Assembly: GCA_963667815.1 (NCBI GenBank)
Contig: OY764021.1
DNA length: 64,000 nucleotides
Strand: one strand, 5' to 3'
Origin: Saccharicrinis sp963667815
GTDB lineage: Bacteria; Bacteroidota; Bacteroidia; Bacteroidales; Marinilabiliaceae
The notes under the pieces were generated by a model. The model did no database searches and was not told the DNA's origin. It saw nothing but the letters and a program-made list of their open reading frames with translations. Position numbers and translations under genes: made by a program. Below, piece by piece: positions 27,817-36,938 of the stretch (its first letter is position 1; each line of letters begins with the position of its first letter).

Positions 27817-28797
27817 ATGAATAGAGTAGTTGCAATATCAATATTACAGAGTTTGTTGTGTTTTTTTTCTTTTGTTTCGTGCAATGCCAATGATAATGGA
27901 AGTATTGATGATCCGGTTTCTTATCCTAAAGTGCCTTTAGGTGATCCGTTTATTTTATTGCATAATGGAACTTACTATGCGTATGGAACACAATCTCCTG
28001 ATGGTATTGTTGTCTATACATCTGATGATATGGAGCATTGGCAAATACCTTCTCTTGCACATGATAATTTAGCTTTGTATAAAGATGATGTATGGGGAGA
28101 TCGTTGGTTTTGGGCACCGGAAGTTTATGAAATTGATGGCAAGTTTTATATGTATTTTTCAGCTGACGAACACACGTGTGTTGCAACATCAGATTCTCCT
28201 TTAGGTCCTTTTGTGCAGGAAAACAAAGTCCCAATTATTCAGGAAGAAAAAAGCATAGATAATAGTCTGTTTATTGATGAAGATGGGAAAGCCTATATGT
28301 ATTTTGTTCGTTTTAATGATGGAAATAATGTTTGGGTTGCAGAGATGACTGATGATTTAATGGGCGTAAAACAGGAAACTTTTACTAAATGTATTAATGT
28401 GTCGCAAGCCTGGGAAGAGGTGTGGCCAAGAGTGAATGAAGGACCATTTGTAATAAAACATAATGGTTTGTATTATATGACTTATTCTGCTAATAGTTAT
28501 GAAAGTCCAATGTATGGAGTTGGATTTGCTACATCAGAAAGTCCTTATGGACCTTGGGCGAAGTATGATGGAAATCCAATATTACAAAGTCCGGGGCAGT
28601 TAATTGGTGTAGGGCATAGTGCGTTATTTTATAGTAAAGATGGTGCTTTGTATAAAGTTTTTCATGCTCATAATAGTGCACAAAGTATACATCCCCGTAA
28701 AATGTATATTTCAAAAGTAATATTTAAATCAGGTCAGGAAGATATTGATGTGATGGAAGTAGAAAGTGAATATATAACTCCGGTAATAAAAAACTAA
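27817..28797 (+). CDS. Glycoside hydrolase family 43 lipoprotein (arabinosidase-type)
   Basis: This 326-residue exported enzyme begins with a lipoprotein signal ending at the cysteine of FVSCNAN. The rest is a five-bladed GH43 propeller. The three catalytic acids can be placed at the Asp of LGDPF (about 44), the Asp of SIDNSLF (about 147) and the Glu of NEGPF (about 207). GH43 enzymes act mainly on arabinans, arabinoxylans and xylans. It is the first enzyme gene after susCD and is followed one base later by the propeller hydrolase. Confidence 0.85.
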   Translation: MNRVVAISILQSLLCFFSFVSCNANDNGSIDDPVSYPKVPLGDPFILLHNGTYYAYGTQSPDGIVVYTSDDMEHWQIPSLAHDNLALYKDDVWGDRWFWAPEVYEIDGKFYMYFSADEHTCVATSDSPLGPFVQENKVPIIQEEKSIDNSLFIDEDGKAYMYFVRFNDGNNVWVAEMTDDLMGVKQETFTKCINVSQAWEEVWPRVNEGPFVIKHNGLYYMTYSANSYESPMYGVGFATSESPYGPWAKYDGNPILQSPGQLIGVGHSALFYSKDGALYKVFHAHNSAQSIHPRKMYISKVIFKSGQEDIDVMEVESEYITPVIKN

Positions 28798-28798
28798 T

Positions 28799-30550
28799 AT
28801 GGTTAAATATTTCGGAGTGTATCAATTGCTGGGTTTATTTCTGATAGGATCATTGATAAGTTGTTCGTCATGTTCTAACAAAAGTGATGAAGAACCTCAA
28901 TATAAAAAAGAAATAACTGAATATGTTGATGGAGTAAGAATAGCTTGGGATTATCAATCACTGCAGCGAATTGCTCCGCAAGAAGAGCGTTCATTAACTT
29001 GGGCAGGATATCCAAGAGTGCATAAATTAAAAGATGGAACAGTTTGGATAACTTATGAAACTCAGGGGAATATTGAATATGTAAAGAGTAATGATGATTG
29101 TAGAACATGGTCAGAACCTATAATCTTGTTTGAAAAACAGCAACAAACCAACAAGACTGGTCAATCTACTTTTGTTAATATGTCAAATGGCGAGCTTATC
29201 GAGTTGGCTGATGGTACTATTTTAATTGCTTGCAATTATCGTCCAGTGGATGGCGGCATTGTTCCTTTTGCAATTGCCATAAAGCGCAGTGTAGATAACG
29301 GAGTTTCATGGTCTGATGCAGATGTAATTTATGAGGCTGGAACAACTTTTAATAATGGATGCTGGGAACCCGCTTTTCTTCAAATACCTACTGGCGAGGT
29401 TCAGGTATATTTTGCAAATGAAGGACCTTTTATGCAAAGTGACGAGCAAAATATATCGATGTTAAAATCATTAGATAGTGGAATCTCCTGGAGTAATGAA
29501 ATTACTGAGGTAAGTTTCAGAGCAAATCATAGAGATGGAATGCCAGTACCTATGCTATTAGATGATGAAATAGTGGTTGCTATTGAGGACAATTTATCTG
29601 GTCAATTTAAACCATATACTGTAAGAACCTCTGTAAATAATGCATGGGCTAGTCCAATTTTAGCTCAGTCTAACAATAGGAATAGTGCTTTAGATAAAGA
29701 ATATCCGGATGCAATATATGCTGGGGCGCCATATTTGACTGCAGGACCTGACGGAATTTCATTTTTATCTTATCAAACCACATATAAAAGAAATTCCAAT
29801 TGGGAGCTTTCTACTATGGAAGTGGCCATTAGTGATGAAAATGCCAGACGTTTTACAAAGCAAACGCGTCCGTTTGATGTGCCTTTAGATAAAGAAGCGA
29901 AATGGAATGCATTAGGTATGTTAAATGAAAATACAATAATAGCTGTAAGTAGTACAAATTTTTCCAGTTCATCCTGCGGTGTATGGCTTATAAAAGGATA
30001 CATCATTCCGGAGTTTAACTTACAATCTTCTAATATTAAAGTTGAAGGATCTGTTGAAGACGAGGAATGGGGAGAATTGCCATTATTTGTTGGTCATACA
30101 AGTCCAAATCAGGTAAAAGTAGGAGTAAAGCAAGATGGAAAAAATCTGTGCTTTGCAGCAAAATTGATGTTAGAGGAAGAAACAGATCTTCAGAAATCAG
30201 AGCTAATTATCATGCTTGATCCTTTTAATAATTGGGGTTCAGAAGATGCGGCTATTTTGCATAAATGGGTATTAACACCTTTAGCAAAAGCTGATTCTTA
30301 TGTTAGAAAGGGTGCAGATTGGAAGGCCACAGAAACCTCATCGGAGTGGATTGTGAAACAAGAAAAAGGAAATAGTTATTTATTTGAATTGAAAGTTCCT
30401 TTTGACGAGTTGGAATGGGGCAAAGCAGAAAATTTCAGGGTAAATGTGGGGTTGGCTTATTCAAATAAATCTGGAAGTAAAATTTACGAATGGATCGCAA
30501 ATAGTACGGCTGAAAATCCATGTTCATGGGTTAAAGTAATTGCCAGATAA
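28799..30550 (+). CDS. Sialidase-fold hydrolase, possibly GH93 exo-arabinanase, with CBM9-like domain
   Basis: This 583-residue predicted lipoprotein has lipobox LISCSSC. The first roughly 400 residues form a six-bladed propeller with Asp-box-like repeats at SNDDCRTW (about 96), SVDNGVSW (about 163) and SLDSGISW (about 224). From about 405 a CBM9-like carbohydrate-binding domain follows (IKVEGSVEDEEWGELPLF, LIIMLDPFNNW). Sialidase-fold proteins include GH33 and GH93; the locus context with two GH43 enzymes favours GH93 exo-1,5-alpha-L-arabinanase over sialidase, and no typical sialidase FRIP motif is seen. The family assignment is tentative. Confidence 0.65.
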   Translation: MVKYFGVYQLLGLFLIGSLISCSSCSNKSDEEPQYKKEITEYVDGVRIAWDYQSLQRIAPQEERSLTWAGYPRVHKLKDGTVWITYETQGNIEYVKSNDDCRTWSEPIILFEKQQQTNKTGQSTFVNMSNGELIELADGTILIACNYRPVDGGIVPFAIAIKRSVDNGVSWSDADVIYEAGTTFNNGCWEPAFLQIPTGEVQVYFANEGPFMQSDEQNISMLKSLDSGISWSNEITEVSFRANHRDGMPVPMLLDDEIVVAIEDNLSGQFKPYTVRTSVNNAWASPILAQSNNRNSALDKEYPDAIYAGAPYLTAGPDGISFLSYQTTYKRNSNWELSTMEVAISDENARRFTKQTRPFDVPLDKEAKWNALGMLNENTIIAVSSTNFSSSSCGVWLIKGYIIPEFNLQSSNIKVEGSVEDEEWGELPLFVGHTSPNQVKVGVKQDGKNLCFAAKLMLEEETDLQKSELIIMLDPFNNWGSEDAAILHKWVLTPLAKADSYVRKGADWKATETSSEWIVKQEKGNSYLFELKVPFDELEWGKAENFRVNVGLAYSNKSGSKIYEWIANSTAENPCSWVKVIAR

Positions 30551-30585
30551 GTTGGCGCAAATAGAACAAAATTGAATCTAATAAA

Positions 30586-32616
30586 ATGAATGATATGTCA
30601 AGGAATATAAAAAAGGTATTTTTATTGGTCTGTATATTTGCCATGTTGGCAGGGATTTCCAGAGCTCAAAGCTTAAAGGCTTGGTTGCAATTAAAAACGC
30701 CGGGTAATAACGCAATTACTTATAGTTTAGATGTTGAAAAAAGTGGTTCATACATAGACTATTTTAGTAATGAACAATTACCTGTTAAGATTAAGGCAAA
30801 AGTTGATGAAAATGCAGGTGAGCAAACTTACTCTATTACTATTACAGCATTAGACGATGTGTACTTTAATTTTAAACAGAGTGTACAAGCAGGTGGTTTT
30901 ATGCATGAAGATTGTCAGTTTTTGATGCCCGGTTTTTGGTATCGAAGAAACTTAAGATCACCTAAAGAAGCACCTTCATTTCATACAAGTGATAGCTGGT
31001 TGGTTCGTGAGGATCGTTTGAGTACTCCCTTAACAGGTGTATATAATGAAAAAACTGGTGAGTATTATACTGTTTTAAGAAGTAGTAAAATTGAAAATGC
31101 AGCTTATAGTGCCATTCATGCTGGAGAAGTGATTCTGTCTTCACCAAGTGACTTGGGATTCACAGGATTTGAAAATATTGAAGGTAAAACATGGCTATCG
31201 TTTGGTTTTCCATATCAGGAGAACCCTAAAACATATATCCGTAAGTTAACATTGGCTCCGTCTGTAACTGCTTTTGAAAAACTGGAAAAGGGTCAGACTA
31301 AAACCTTATCATGGAAAGTAAATAAAGGGAAATCTTCAGACTTCTCTGGTTTTGTAAGCGATGTTTGGACATATTCCTATGATAGTTTTAAACCTCAAAC
31401 AGTGCAGCTCGATTATAATTACGATTTTGTAAAACAAACTTTATCAAACTTCTTTACTGAAGGTTATACCGAAAAGAAAGACCTTAATTATTATTCCGGT
31501 ATTCATTTGTTAACTTATGATTGTTCAAACAATGGAGGTGCTGAAATTGGTTTTATAGGAAGAGTATTGTTGAATGCCTATTTTGCCTTGGAATATGCCG
31601 AAGAGAAAGGTATTGACACAATGAAAGAAAATGCTAATAAGATCTTTGATAGTTATCTTAAAAATGGCTTTACTTCAACGGGATATTTCAGAGAGTTTGT
31701 TCATTTTGATCATAACGATGAAACAAAGGTTTATAGTATTCGTCGCCAGTCTGAAGGAATATATGCTATTATGCATTACCTGAAATATGAAAACTCTAAG
31801 GGTCGTAAACATCCGGAATGGGAAGCTCGCATAAAATCGTTATTGTCTAATTTTATGGCCATTCAAAATGCAGATGGAAGTTTTCCTCGTAAGTTCGATA
31901 ATAATGGTAGTGTGATAGATGCAAGTGGAGGAAGTACACCATCAGCAACCTTGCCTTTAGTTATGGCATCAAAATATTTTAAAAATAAAACCTATTTAGC
32001 CATTGCAAAAAAGACTGGTAATTATCTTGAGTCAGAAATTATTTCAAAATCAGATTACTTTTCCTCTACTTTAGACGCAAATTGCGAAGACAAAGAAGCT
32101 TCTTTATATGCATCTACAGCCATGTATTATTTAGCCCTAGCAACAAAAGGAAAAGAGCGTGAAAAATATACAGCTTTGGCTAAAAAAGCTACCTATTTTG
32201 CACTTTCATGGTATTATACCTGGGACGTTCCTTTTGCTCAGGGACAGATGTTAGGTGATATTGGTTTAAAATCCAGAGGTTGGGGTAATGTGTCAGTTGA
32301 AAATAACCATATAGATGTTTTCATTTTTGAATTGGTTGATGTACTTACATGGCTGGATAAAACTACTGATGAACCACGTTTTACTGCTTTTGCCGATGTC
32401 ATTAAAACAAGCATGATGCAATTATTACCGTTCAAAGGTCATATGTGTGGAATAGAAAGAATAGGTTATTATCCGGAAGTGGTTCAGCATACCAATTGGG
32501 ATTACGGTAAAAATGGTAAAGGTTTTTACAATAACTATTTTGCACCTGGGTGGACTGTGGCTTCATTGTGGGAACTGCTTAGTACCGGAAGTGCCGAGAA
32601 ATTTATGAAAAAATAA
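30586..32616 (+). CDS. Secreted (alpha/alpha)-barrel protein of unknown family, putative glycan-active enzyme
   Basis: I do not recognise this 676-residue protein as a named family. It has a signal peptide (cleavage near ISRAQS, residue 27), a beta-rich N-terminal part (about 30-270) and a helical C-terminal part (about 280-676) whose repeated Ala/Tyr-rich helices suggest an (alpha/alpha) toroid like those of GH105, GH127 or polysaccharide lyases. Conserved-looking polar patches are NADGSFPRKFD, ANCEDKEASLYAS and WGNVSVENNHIDV. It lies between the propeller hydrolase and a GH43 in a glycan operon, so it is likely an oligosaccharide-processing enzyme. An alternative start exists at 30595. Confidence 0.6.
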   Translation: MNDMSRNIKKVFLLVCIFAMLAGISRAQSLKAWLQLKTPGNNAITYSLDVEKSGSYIDYFSNEQLPVKIKAKVDENAGEQTYSITITALDDVYFNFKQSVQAGGFMHEDCQFLMPGFWYRRNLRSPKEAPSFHTSDSWLVREDRLSTPLTGVYNEKTGEYYTVLRSSKIENAAYSAIHAGEVILSSPSDLGFTGFENIEGKTWLSFGFPYQENPKTYIRKLTLAPSVTAFEKLEKGQTKTLSWKVNKGKSSDFSGFVSDVWTYSYDSFKPQTVQLDYNYDFVKQTLSNFFTEGYTEKKDLNYYSGIHLLTYDCSNNGGAEIGFIGRVLLNAYFALEYAEEKGIDTMKENANKIFDSYLKNGFTSTGYFREFVHFDHNDETKVYSIRRQSEGIYAIMHYLKYENSKGRKHPEWEARIKSLLSNFMAIQNADGSFPRKFDNNGSVIDASGGSTPSATLPLVMASKYFKNKTYLAIAKKTGNYLESEIISKSDYFSSTLDANCEDKEASLYASTAMYYLALATKGKEREKYTALAKKATYFALSWYYTWDVPFAQGQMLGDIGLKSRGWGNVSVENNHIDVFIFELVDVLTWLDKTTDEPRFTAFADVIKTSMMQLLPFKGHMCGIERIGYYPEVVQHTNWDYGKNGKGFYNNYFAPGWTVASLWELLSTGSAEKFMKK

Positions 32617-32627
32617 ATGTTTGAAAA

Positions 32628-33629
32628 ATGAGAAAGATATTTTTCCTTTTAACGATGGTTTCCTCTATAGTTGGATGCTCTAATTGTAGTCAGGATACCA
32701 AAGTTAATGAAACACCTTTATATGATAATCCGGTAATAAACCGGAGTTTACCAGATCCTACAATAGTTAAAGCAGAGGATGGAAGTTTTTATTTATATGC
32801 CACAGAGGATATACGTAATGTTCCTATTTATCGATCAGAAGATTTAATTCATTGGAAATTCAGAGGTACTGCATTTACTGATGAAACCCGACCCGATTTT
32901 GAACCTAAAGCTGGTATCTGGGCTCCTGATATCAATTTAATCGATGGAAAATATGTAATGTATTATTCAATGTCGGTTTGGGGTGGTGAATGGACTTGTG
33001 GGATAGGTGTGGCAACAAGTAATGATCCTGAAGGTCCGTTTACAGATCAGGGAAAGATTTTTAGAAGTAATGAAATTGATGTTCAAAACTCAATAGATCC
33101 TTTTTATATAGAAGAAGATGGGAGTAAGTTTCTTTTCTGGGGTAGCTTTAGAGGTATATATGCTATAGAACTTTCTTCAGATGGTTTAAGAATAAAAGAA
33201 GGTGCTGAAAAAGTTCAAATAGCAGGCACAGCATATGAAGGAACCTATATTCATAAAAGAGATGGGTATTACTATATGTTTGCCTCAACAGGAACCTGTT
33301 GTGAAGGAGTTAACAGTACTTATACAACTGTTGTTGGTCGATCAGAAGAACTATTAGGACCTTATGTCGACAAAGAAGGTTTACCTATGATAGATAACCA
33401 TCATGAAATCCTTATAAAAAAGAATGAGCATTTTGTAGGTACAGGTCATAATTCTGAAATAGTTGCTGATGATGAAGGTACTGACTGGGTATTTTATCAT
33501 GCTGTTGATGTTAATAATCCTACAGGAAGAGTGTTGATGTTGGATAAAATTGAATGGGTAGAAGGGTGGCCTGAAGTAAAAGGAAATACTCCGGGGGTAA
33601 ATAATTTAAATATTCCAATTTTTAATTAA
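32628..33629 (+). CDS. Glycoside hydrolase family 43 lipoprotein (arabinanase/arabinofuranosidase-like)
   Basis: The second GH43 of the locus, 333 residues, has lipobox IVGCSNC. Predicted catalytic residues: Asp of LPDPT (about 42), Asp of SIDPF (about 155) and Glu of YEGTY (about 204). GIWAPDIN and VGTGHNS are typical of endo-arabinanase and exo-arabinofuranosidase relatives. It differs clearly in sequence from the first GH43, so the two probably cleave different linkages. It is 3 bases upstream of the epimerase gene. Confidence 0.87.
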   Translation: MRKIFFLLTMVSSIVGCSNCSQDTKVNETPLYDNPVINRSLPDPTIVKAEDGSFYLYATEDIRNVPIYRSEDLIHWKFRGTAFTDETRPDFEPKAGIWAPDINLIDGKYVMYYSMSVWGGEWTCGIGVATSNDPEGPFTDQGKIFRSNEIDVQNSIDPFYIEEDGSKFLFWGSFRGIYAIELSSDGLRIKEGAEKVQIAGTAYEGTYIHKRDGYYYMFASTGTCCEGVNSTYTTVVGRSEELLGPYVDKEGLPMIDNHHEILIKKNEHFVGTGHNSEIVADDEGTDWVFYHAVDVNNPTGRVLMLDKIEWVEGWPEVKGNTPGVNNLNIPIFN

Positions 33630-33632
33630 GAG

Positions 33633-34793
33633 ATGAGAAAGTATATTAGCCTATTCATATTTTTATTTTTGATATTGGCAGTTGGATGTCAGGTAGTGTC
33701 AAAAGAGAACAATGATACAATAACAAACAAAGAATGTAGCCTGAAGCAAGAACGTTTCCAGAAAGAAATTGAAGGTAAAACTACAGATTTATACTGGCTC
33801 AAGAATTCGAAAGGACTTAAGGTAGCGATTACCAATTATGGGGGACGAATTGTTGGTTTATGGGTACCTGATAAAAATGGAACAGCTGTTGACGTTGTTG
33901 TAGGATTTTGTTCCTTAGAGGATTATCAAAACTCAACAGAACCATATTTTGGAGCTTTGATTGGTAGGGTTGGAAATAGAATTGCCAACGGAAAATTTAT
34001 GTTGGATGAAGTTGAATATACTTTGCCAACGAATAATGGAGTTAACACATTACATGGTGGAGTAAAAGGATTTCAGGATGTAGTTTGGGATGTAAAACAG
34101 TCTACAGATTCATCATTAATTTTGAACTACTTTTCTGAGGATGGGACTGAAGGATTTCCTGGAAATTTAAAGGTTGAAGTAGCTTATTTATTGACTTCAG
34201 AAAATGGTTTACGAATTTCATATAAAGCACAAACAGATAAAAGGACACCTGTAAATCTTACGAATCATGCATTTTTTAACCTGAATGGAGAGGGGAGTGG
34301 TAGTATTACGAATCATCAATTGATGATTGATGCAGATAAGTATACACCTGTTGATGAAAATTTAATTCCTACCGGTGAATTAGTTTCAGTAGAAAATACT
34401 CCATTTGATTTCAGAACCTTAACCACTATTGGTTCAAGATTAGATACCGTTTTAAATCAACAATTAAAATTTGGTAAAGGGTATGATCATAATTACGTTC
34501 TGAATCAAAAAACAGAGGGTGCTTTACAATTAGTTGCAAGCGTAATTGGAGATATATCTGGCATTAAACTGGATGTATATACATTAGAACCTGGTTTGCA
34601 GTTTTACAGTGGGAATTTTATGCAGTCTAAAAATACTTTTAAAAGTGGCGTGAAAGATGATTTTAGAACTGCATTTTGCCTGGAGACTCAACATTTTCCG
34701 GATACTCCAAATCAGCCTGAATTTCCATCAATTACATTAGATCCGGAAAGTACCTATAAAACAGTATCTGAGTATAAATTCTCGGTAAAGTAG
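33633..34793 (+). CDS. Aldose 1-epimerase (mutarotase), exported lipoprotein
   Basis: Mutarotase interconverts alpha and beta anomers of free aldoses. The 386-residue protein carries a lipoprotein signal (LAVGCQVV), so unlike the cytoplasmic GalM it acts in the periplasm or on the cell surface. Core motifs are visible: ITNYGGRIVGLWVPDK, GALIGRVGNRIANGKF, NGVNTLHGG, LTNHAFFNLNG and YDHNYVLN. Arabinose and galactose are typical substrates. It closes the first run of the operon before a 147-base gap. Confidence 0.9.
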   Translation: MRKYISLFIFLFLILAVGCQVVSKENNDTITNKECSLKQERFQKEIEGKTTDLYWLKNSKGLKVAITNYGGRIVGLWVPDKNGTAVDVVVGFCSLEDYQNSTEPYFGALIGRVGNRIANGKFMLDEVEYTLPTNNGVNTLHGGVKGFQDVVWDVKQSTDSSLILNYFSEDGTEGFPGNLKVEVAYLLTSENGLRISYKAQTDKRTPVNLTNHAFFNLNGEGSGSITNHQLMIDADKYTPVDENLIPTGELVSVENTPFDFRTLTTIGSRLDTVLNQQLKFGKGYDHNYVLNQKTEGALQLVASVIGDISGIKLDVYTLEPGLQFYSGNFMQSKNTFKSGVKDDFRTAFCLETQHFPDTPNQPEFPSITLDPESTYKTVSEYKFSVK

Positions 34794-34940
34794 ATGTTGT
34801 TGATATAAGATGGTAGATCTGTTTAATAAAAATAGATAATATGAAACGACCATGTAAAATTTAATTATCCAATTTTTCATACAGGAGGATGATTAATTTT
34901 CTTGAGAGTTCCATATAGTAATTGAAAGAAAAATAAACAT

Positions 34941-36746
34941 ATGAAAAATAAGATAATTATATTCTTGTTTACAATGGCTTGTATAAATTCCATTGCACAA
35001 TGGAAGCCAGCAGGAGATAAGATTAAAACAATATGGGGTGAGCAGTTAAATCCGGAGAATGTACTTCCGGAGTATCCACGCCCAATAATGGAACGAACTC
35101 AATGGAAAAACCTGAATGGTTTATGGGAGTATGCCATCGAAAATAAACTCAATAAGCAGCCCCAAAAGTATGATGGTAATATTCTTGTGCCTTTTGCTGT
35201 AGAATCCAGTTTAAGTGGAGTGCAAAAAACAGTTGGAGAAGATAATTTATTATGGTATAAAAGAAAGTTTACGGTTCCTTCTTCATGGAAAGGGCAAAAT
35301 GTATTGTTACATTTTGGTGCTGTAGATTGGAAAGCAGATGTTTGGATTAATGATGTTAAAGTCGGAAGTCATGAAGGTGGTTATGCTCCTTTTTCTTTTG
35401 ATATAACACCTTTTTTAGTCAAAGGTGAGCAGAAGATCATTGTAAGTGTTTGGGATCCCTCAGACAAAGGTCCACAACCAAGAGGAAAGCAAGTAAACAA
35501 GCCGGAAGGAATTTGGTATACTCCAGTAACAGGAATATGGCAAACGGTTTGGCTGGAGCCAGTACCTGAAAAACATATTGTTCAATTGAAAAATACTCCT
35601 GATATTGATAATAATAAGGTTGCTGTAAAAGCATGTGTTGCAGGAAGTACATTTGGAGATGTTATTGAGGTTAAGGTAAAAGATAATGGTAAAATTATTC
35701 AAGTTGCAAAGGCCGAAGTATCCAATGATGTGGAAATTAAATTAGATAATCCAAAACTTTGGAGTCCTGCTTCACCTTTCTTATATGATATAGAAGTTTC
35801 ATTATCGAGAAATGGAAAAGTAATAGACAAGGTAAATAGTTATTTTGCTATGCGTAAAGTTTCAATGGGTAGGGATGAAAATGGAATCATGCGCTTTCAA
35901 CTCAATAATAAAAATATTTTTCATTTCGGACCATTAGATCAGGGATGGTGGCCAGATGGATTATACACTGCTCCAACTGATGAGGCCTTGGTTTATGATA
36001 TTCAAAAAACTAAAGACTGGGGATTTAATATGATTCGTAAGCATGTTAAGGTTGAACCAGCTCGATGGTATACGTATTGCGACAAAATGGGGATGTTGGT
36101 TTGGCAGGATATGCCTAACGGTGATAGAGAACCGGAATGGCAAAATTTTAAATACTTTGATGGAGTAGAGTTAAACAGAACAGAGCGATCAGAAGAGATT
36201 TATCGTAAGGAATGGAAAGATATCATGGATTATTTGTATTCGTATCCAAGTATTGTTGTCTGGGTTCCATTTAATGAGAGATGGGGGCAATTTAAAACAG
36301 AGGAAATTGTAAAATGGACAAAGAAGTATGATCCATCAAGATTGGTTAATCCTGCCAGTGGTGGTAATCATTATCCAGTTGGTGATATTTTAGATATTCA
36401 TCATTATCCTGGTCCGGCAATGAAAATGTTTGATGCACAAAGAGCAACAGTTTTAGGTGAATATGGAGGTATTGGTTTAGTTTTAAAAGATCATTTGTGG
36501 ACACCTGATAGAAACTGGGGTTATGTCCAGTTTAAATCATCAAAAGAAGTTACTGATGAGTATGTTAGATTTGCAAAACAACTACAGCAATTTGTTAAAG
36601 CTGGTTATGCCGGGGCCGTTTACACTCAAACAACAGATGTTGAGGTTGAAGTAAATGGTTTAATGACTTATGACAGAAAACAAATTAAAATAGATGAAGA
36701 TAGAATTCGAGAAATAAATAAAGCAGTTATTGGGATAGTAAAATAA
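34941..36746 (+). CDS. Glycoside hydrolase family 2, secreted
   Basis: This 601-residue enzyme begins with a signal peptide (cleavage after SIAQ, residue 19). A sugar-binding domain (WKNLNGLWEYAI, GYAPFSFDIT) is followed by an immunoglobulin-like domain and a TIM barrel. The acid/base Glu is in FNERWGQ near residue 445 and the nucleophile Glu in LGEYGG near 506. Family 2 covers beta-galactosidase, glucuronidase and mannosidase activities; which applies cannot be told from the sequence alone. It is shorter than LacZ and lacks the C-terminal domains of that enzyme. A terminator follows about 100 bases later. Confidence 0.88.
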   Translation: MKNKIIIFLFTMACINSIAQWKPAGDKIKTIWGEQLNPENVLPEYPRPIMERTQWKNLNGLWEYAIENKLNKQPQKYDGNILVPFAVESSLSGVQKTVGEDNLLWYKRKFTVPSSWKGQNVLLHFGAVDWKADVWINDVKVGSHEGGYAPFSFDITPFLVKGEQKIIVSVWDPSDKGPQPRGKQVNKPEGIWYTPVTGIWQTVWLEPVPEKHIVQLKNTPDIDNNKVAVKACVAGSTFGDVIEVKVKDNGKIIQVAKAEVSNDVEIKLDNPKLWSPASPFLYDIEVSLSRNGKVIDKVNSYFAMRKVSMGRDENGIMRFQLNNKNIFHFGPLDQGWWPDGLYTAPTDEALVYDIQKTKDWGFNMIRKHVKVEPARWYTYCDKMGMLVWQDMPNGDREPEWQNFKYFDGVELNRTERSEEIYRKEWKDIMDYLYSYPSIVVWVPFNERWGQFKTEEIVKWTKKYDPSRLVNPASGGNHYPVGDILDIHHYPGPAMKMFDAQRATVLGEYGGIGLVLKDHLWTPDRNWGYVQFKSSKEVTDEYVRFAKQLQQFVKAGYAGAVYTQTTDVEVEVNGLMTYDRKQIKIDEDRIREINKAVIGIVK

Positions 36747-36843
36747 TGCGGGTTTCTATCAAAAATTAAGATGAAGAAAGGAGTTTAATACTTCAAGTCG
36801 TTATAAAATAATATTGAATGATCGCATAAATCATTTAAAAATT

Positions 36844-36871
36844 AAAGGGTGTCCTATGGATACCCTTTTTT
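36844..36871 (+). terminator. Intrinsic terminator ending the polysaccharide locus
   Basis: AAAGGGTGTCC and GGATACCCTTT form an 11-base-pair stem (one G-U) with loop TAT, followed by TTT. It lies about 100 bases after the GH2 gene and 68 before the citrate synthase gene, so it separates the glycan operon from the metabolic gene. Confidence 0.88.
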
Positions 36872-36884
36872 CATTAAACAATAT

Positions 36885-36917
36885 TTGTGTTTTCCTGTTT
36901 TTAATTTGTTATATTTA
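36885..36917 (+). promoter_or_regulatory. Candidate Bacteroidota-type promoter for gltA
   Basis: TTG at 36885-36887 and TATATTTA at 36910-36917 (TAnnTTTG with the last base changed) are 22 bases apart, just after the terminator and 21 bases before the start codon. This fits the -33/-7 architecture known for Bacteroidota, but with one mismatch. Confidence 0.4.
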
Positions 36918-36938
36918 TAAGAATCAAATTACGAATCT

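Noticed and set aside
28799..30550. Classical sialidase (GH33) call
   Set aside because: Asp-boxes occur in other families, no sialidase FRIP motif was seen, and the neighbours point to arabinose-containing glycans.
34884..34921. Short leader peptide before GH2 with AGGAGG
   Set aside because: The AGGAGG directly overlaps the ATG of the nine-codon frame, too close for initiation, and nothing else supports it.
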